From assembly GCA_964628235.1 (NCBI GenBank), contig CAZVLU010000008.1, forward strand, positions 26,060-90,059: a stretch of 64,000 nt of DNA, read 5' to 3'. Positions within the stretch are counted from its first letter, which is position 1, and each line of letters starts with the position of its first letter. The notes below the pieces were generated by a model. That model saw only the letters and a program-made list of their open reading frames with translations. It did not search any database and was not told the DNA's origin. Source of the DNA: CAMAVH01 sp964628235 (lineage in GTDB: Bacteria; Pseudomonadota; Alphaproteobacteria; SMXQ01). Shown in pieces: positions 60,657-64,000 of the stretch. A program made the translations under genes and the position numbers.

Positions 60657-61247
60657 TTATTTCTTGGCGCGCAGGAGTTGGTCGAGCTGACCCTGCAAGC
60701 TGTCGAGCTTGGCCTTGAGGTCGCGAATTTCGGCCGACTCGCCCTCGCCCGCCGGCTCGGCGCCTGCGCCACGCGCGGCGCCGGGGAAGGGCGTGAACAT
60801 CTTCATGGCGTCTTCGAAGATCGCCATGTTGCGCTTGCCCATTTCGTTGATCTTGTCGCCGAACGGGAAGAGGCCTGTGAAGGTATCTTCCATGTAGCTG
60901 CGGATCTGCTGCTGGTTGCGCGAAAAAGATTCCATGCTGAGGTCGAGATAGCGCGGCACCAAGCCCTGCATGCCATGGCCGTAGAGGCCGATCATCTGGC
61001 GCAGGAAATTGATCGGCAGCAGATTCTCGCCCTTGGCCTCTTCCTCGATGATGATCTGCGTCAGCACCTGGCGGGTGAGATCCTCGTTCGTCTTGGCGTC
61101 GAGCACGACGAAATCGACGCCTTCCTTCACCATCTTCGCGAGATGCTCGAGCGTGACGTAGCTCGAGGTCGACGTGTTGTAGAGACGCCGGTTGGCGTAC
61201 TTCTTGATAGTGATGACGGGGCTGTCCGTGCCGGGGGTATCGGTCAT
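60657..61247 (-). CDS. phaR: Polyhydroxyalkanoate synthesis repressor PhaR
   Basis: A 196-residue PHA-granule-linked repressor. The conserved DNA-binding/accumulation-associated region ITIKKYANRRLYNTSTSSYVTLEHLAKMV is near the N-terminus, followed by the PHB-associated region (NLLPINFLRQMIGLYGHGMQGLVPRYLD). PhaR binds PHA and represses phasin and its own genes when PHA is absent. ATG with GAGGA about nine bases upstream; an N-terminal extension of 43 codons is not supported. It is divergent from the PhaC-like gene with a 419-base gap. Confidence 0.93.
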   Translation of the reverse strand: MTDTPGTDSPVITIKKYANRRLYNTSTSSYVTLEHLAKMVKEGVDFVVLDAKTNEDLTRQVLTQIIIEEEAKGENLLPINFLRQMIGLYGHGMQGLVPRYLDLSMESFSRNQQQIRSYMEDTFTGLFPFGDKINEMGKRNMAIFEDAMKMFTPFPGAARGAGAEPAGEGESAEIRDLKAKLDSLQGQLDQLLRAKK

Positions 61248-61666
61248 GGGATCGTCCTCGGGGCGCTGGCTGAAATCGGGGACCGGCGGGCGGCTCTGCG
61301 GACGCTTTCCCCGGTCGATCCGTCCAAGATGGCGCGAAAATGCTGCGGCGCGCAAGCTTTCGCTGCGGCGCGGCATCGCCCTGGCGAAGGTCGGGGGGCG
61401 CTGGTAAACTTGCCGAATGAGCGGGGAGGCAGGCGAAAAGGACGGTGAAGACGGCAGATTCGACGCATTTGCGAAGGGTTTGTTCGAGCTTTGGGAGCGT
61501 CTTCCCGTCCAGCAAGCCCGCCCTCCCGCCGAGCTCCTGCCGCGCGAATTGTCGGCGGCGGTTCCAACCGCTGCCCTCGACGCGTTGAAGCTCTGGCTCC
61601 TCGCCGCTGCGGGCCATAGTCTGGCGGCGCTCTCGCAAGCCTCCGTCTCAGGGTCAGCAACGTCTT
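61248..61666. other. phaR-phaC divergent region with a possible overlapping ORF
   Basis: A 419-base gap between divergent genes. From 61417 an ATG frame runs through the phaC start to 61890 in a different frame; its first 80 codons (FAKGLFELWERLPVQ, ALDALKLWLLAAAGHS) look amphipathic, but the rest becomes Ser/Arg-rich where phaC is read. GC3 of the first part is lower than in neighbouring genes. I treat it as unconfirmed. No clear operator found. Confidence 0.3.
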
Positions 61667-63100
61667 ATGGCCAAACCTTCCAAGCCCGGGCGTCAGAAAC
61701 GTCGTCCTCCGCCACCGACACGTCGCAGCGGGCCGCGTCCGCTGGGGTTGCATCTGGCGAGCGCGGGAGCTGCCTGGACGAGCCTGCGCGCCGCCCTGCC
61801 GCTGATCGCCGACGGGCGCTTTCCCTGGCCGACGCCGCTCGCCGAAGCGGCAGCGGAGCTGCAGCGCGACCTCGGCGCGGCAAGCGCTGAAGATTTAGCT
61901 GGCGCGGATGTCCTAGCGGCAGTGGACCGAGCCGGCGAGCAGCGCTTTCTCGAATTCGCTGCCGGGGTCTCGGCGTATCGCGAGCATCCCTATCGCCGCA
62001 GGTTGATCGAGCCGCCCGTGTTGTGGCGGGACGGGACGACGCGGTTGCTCGATTACGGCCTCAAGCGTGCCGGCACGCCGGTGCTTGTCATCCCCTCGTT
62101 GGTCAACCGCGCCCAGGTGCTCGATCTCACCGCCGAGACGAGCCCGCTGCGCTATCTCGCCGCGCGCGGCCATCGTCCGCTGCTCGTCGATTGGGACGCG
62201 CCCGGCCCGACGGAACGCCGCTTCGACCTCAGCGACTACATCGCAGGTCGGTTGAGCGGCGCGCTCGACGCCGCAACCGCAGCGGCCGGCGGACCCGTGC
62301 CGCTTGTCGGCTATTGCATGGGCGGCAATCTCGCACTGGCGCTGGCGCAACTGCGTGCCGACAGCGTCTCAGGCTTGGCGCTGCTCGCCACGCCTTGGGA
62401 TTTCCAGATCGACGGGCCGATCAAAACGCCGCTCGATCCAGCCTCTGCGGCCGCTCTCAATGCGGCTTTCGCAGCGCTCGACGAGTTTCCGGTCGATCTG
62501 CTGCAGGCGATGTTCGCCAGCCTCGATCCCTTTTTGGTGTCGCGCAAATACCGCGCCTTCGCCAAGGCGCAAGCGGCGGGCGGTGCGAAATCAGCAGATG
62601 ACGGCGAACTGTTCGTCGCCCTGGAAGATTGGGTCAACGACGGCGTGCCGCTGGCTGCCAAGGTCGCCGCCGAATGTCTCGTCGGCTGGTATGGCCAGAA
62701 CGCCCCGGCGCGCGGCCTGTGGCAGGTGGCAGGCGAAACGATCACGCCGGAACGCTGCGCCAAGCCGGCGCTGCTGTTGATGCCGCAGCATGACAAGATC
62801 GTGCCGCCGGCCGCGTCGGCAGCGCTCGCCGAGGCTTTGCCCAACGCCACGGCGATCAAGGTGGCGAGCGGGCATGTGGCGATGATCGTCGGCCGTCAAG
62901 CCAAGGCGCAAAGCTGGGAGCCGTTGGCCGATTGGCTGGATGGCTTCGCGCCGCGCCCGCCCGCGCGCAAAACGCCGAAGAAGAGCTTTGCGAAAAAGCT
63001 TTCGACAAACAAAACGCCAGCGAAAAAAAGCGCGGCGAAGAAAAAACCGACGAACAAAGCAGCGGCGAAATCCGATCGCGCGAAAAAGCGTCGTTCCTGA
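61667..63100 (+). CDS. PhaC-like polyhydroxyalkanoate synthase with lysine-rich tail
   Basis: A 477-residue alpha/beta-hydrolase of the PHA synthase type. The synthase box is GYCMGG with Cys217; Asp376 (PQHDKIVPP) and His403 (SGHVAMIVG) complete the triad, and the stretch IPSLVNRAQVLDL with LVDWDAPG matches PhaC proteins. It is shorter than class I PhaC (about 590). Unusual is a C-terminal tail of about 45 residues, over one-third lysine with Ala/Thr/Pro (AAKKKPTNKAAAK). The tail is histone-H1-like and could bind DNA, the granule surface or polyphosphate. Divergent from phaR and upstream of phaA, so PHA metabolism is supported; the exact class and polymerase activity need proof. Confidence 0.82.
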   Translation: MAKPSKPGRQKRRPPPPTRRSGPRPLGLHLASAGAAWTSLRAALPLIADGRFPWPTPLAEAAAELQRDLGAASAEDLAGADVLAAVDRAGEQRFLEFAAGVSAYREHPYRRRLIEPPVLWRDGTTRLLDYGLKRAGTPVLVIPSLVNRAQVLDLTAETSPLRYLAARGHRPLLVDWDAPGPTERRFDLSDYIAGRLSGALDAATAAAGGPVPLVGYCMGGNLALALAQLRADSVSGLALLATPWDFQIDGPIKTPLDPASAAALNAAFAALDEFPVDLLQAMFASLDPFLVSRKYRAFAKAQAAGGAKSADDGELFVALEDWVNDGVPLAAKVAAECLVGWYGQNAPARGLWQVAGETITPERCAKPALLLMPQHDKIVPPAASAALAEALPNATAIKVASGHVAMIVGRQAKAQSWEPLADWLDGFAPRPPARKTPKKSFAKKLSTNKTPAKKSAAKKKPTNKAAAKSDRAKKRRS

Positions 63101-63277
63101 TTATCGCGCCGCACCATGCCCACGGCTTAGGCAAGCCAGACGGGCAAGACCACAGCCGTTGTCATCAGTTCGTCATTGCCGTCGTCACGGCTGCGCGATC
63201 TGCTTGTGTCTCGCGCACGCTCTTCTAAACTCAATTGTTCGCATCGCTTTGTCTTGCCGCGCCCCAGGGAGGTTTTC

Positions 63278-64000
63278 ATGGCCGACATCGTTATCGCCGG
63301 CGCCGTTCGCACGCCCATCGGCGCCTTCAACGGCAAGCTCGCCGGATTTCCCGCCCATGAACTCGGCGCCAAAGTCATCGCCGAAGCTTTGTCGCGCGCC
63401 AAAACGGTGCCTGGCGACGTCTCAGAGGTCATCATGGGCCAGGTGCTGACGGCTGGCCAGGGTCAGAACCCGGCGCGCCAAGCGAGCATCAAAGCAGGTT
63501 TGCCCGACGGCGTGCCTGCTTACGGCATCAATCATGTCTGCGGCTCCGGCGTGAAGGCCGTGGCGCTCGGCTATCAGGCGATCCGCAGCGGCGATTCGAG
63601 CATCGTCGTCGCCGGCGGCCAAGAAAGCATGAGCCTGTCGGCTCACTGCGCGCATTTGCGCAACGGCCAGAAAATGGGCGACCTCGCCTTTGTCGACACG
63701 ATGATCAAGGACGGCCTGTGGGACGCCTTCAACGGCTATCACATGGGCATCACGGCGGAGAACGTCGCGGCTAAATGGCAGATCAGCCGCGCCGATCAGG
63801 ACGCTTTCGCCGCCGCCAGCCAGCAGAAGGCCGAGGCGGCGCAGAAGGCCGACCGCTTCAAAGACGAGATTCTGCCGATCACGTTGGTGACGCGCAAAGG
63901 CGACGAGATTGTCGGAACGGACGAATATCCGCGCCACGGCACCACCATCGAAACGCTGGGCAAACTGCGCCCGGCCTTCACCAAAGAGGGCACCGTGACG
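63278..64000 (+). CDS. phaA: Acetyl-CoA acetyltransferase (beta-ketothiolase), truncated by window end
   Basis: The first 241 residues of a thiolase that condenses two acetyl-CoA to acetoacetyl-CoA for PHB synthesis. The acylated Cys88 is in INHVCGSGVKAV; VVAGGQESMS and ITAENVAAKW are typical thiolase segments. The start has AGGGAGG before the ATG. The coding sequence continues beyond the window; a C-terminal half with the second Cys/His would be expected there. It follows the PhaC-like gene after 177 bases. Confidence 0.92.
   Translation, partial: MADIVIAGAVRTPIGAFNGKLAGFPAHELGAKVIAEALSRAKTVPGDVSEVIMGQVLTAGQGQNPARQASIKAGLPDGVPAYGINHVCGSGVKAVALGYQAIRSGDSSIVVAGGQESMSLSAHCAHLRNGQKMGDLAFVDTMIKDGLWDAFNGYHMGITAENVAAKWQISRADQDAFAAASQQKAEAAQKADRFKDEILPITLVTRKGDEIVGTDEYPRHGTTIETLGKLRPAFTKEGTVT

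Overview
The window is a 64 kb stretch of GC-rich chromosomal DNA. It most resembles an alphaproteobacterium of the Hyphomicrobiales (Rhizobiales), for example Beijerinckiaceae, Bradyrhizobiaceae or Xanthobacteraceae. The evidence is the very high GC3, the che gene order with a CheA-CheW-CheW-REC fusion and an alphaproteobacterial-style CheZ, the HDFNN-type hybrid kinase, the PhaR/PhaC/PhaA locus and several TctC (Bug-type) binding proteins. This placement is an inference from gene content; no rRNA or other marker gene is present. I see no tRNA, rRNA, CRISPR array, insertion sequence or prophage.

Region 1 (1-22 kb) is a catabolic and uptake region. It holds a glutathione S-transferase, a D-2-hydroxyacid dehydrogenase, a class II aldolase, a thiamine-diphosphate decarboxylase/lyase, several vicinal-oxygen-chelate (VOC) proteins, a fumarylacetoacetate-hydrolase-fold enzyme, a RidA protein, an SDR, an LVIVD beta-propeller protein, two cupins and four periplasmic binding proteins without cognate membrane components. 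The unit 'TctC(+), hairpin, cupin(-)' occurs twice, 18 kb apart. Embedded in the region are a drug-type ABC-2 exporter, a large hybrid sensor kinase and two small orphan genes.

Region 2 (22-27 kb) has a secreted gamma-glutamyltransferase, an aspartate dehydrogenase, and a LysR regulator divergent from a VOC protein with a perfect inverted repeat between them. Region 3 (26.9-37.7 kb) is a complete chemotaxis operon on the minus strand (mcp, cheW, cheA, cheY, cheB, cheR, cheY, cheZ and a terminal gene of unknown function). A NarL-type regulator lies upstream of it. Divergent from that regulator is a two-gene unit made of a 75-residue histidine-kinase DHp-only protein and a polytopic membrane protein. 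I consider this the most unusual signalling arrangement here.

Region 4 (38.9-48.1 kb) has a beta-carbonic anhydrase, a GNAT acetyltransferase, a UbiD-type decarboxylase preceded by nested palindromes, a flavoprotein hydroxylase, a DUF1330 protein, an MFS transporter and an NMT1/SsuA-like ABC importer. Region 5 (48.2-56.2 kb) is a tightly overlapped minus-strand string: two glycosyltransferases, an asparagine-synthase-type amidotransferase and a methyltransferase, leading into a GNAT/C39-peptidase fusion and a RimK-like ATP-grasp ligase. This string looks like a cell-surface glycan or peptide-modification locus. Region 6 (57-64 kb) has a beta-alanine:pyruvate-type aminotransferase, an MHYT-domain sensor kinase and a polyhydroxyalkanoate locus: phaR, a divergent PhaC-like synthase with a lysine-rich tail, and the start of phaA, which is cut by the window end.
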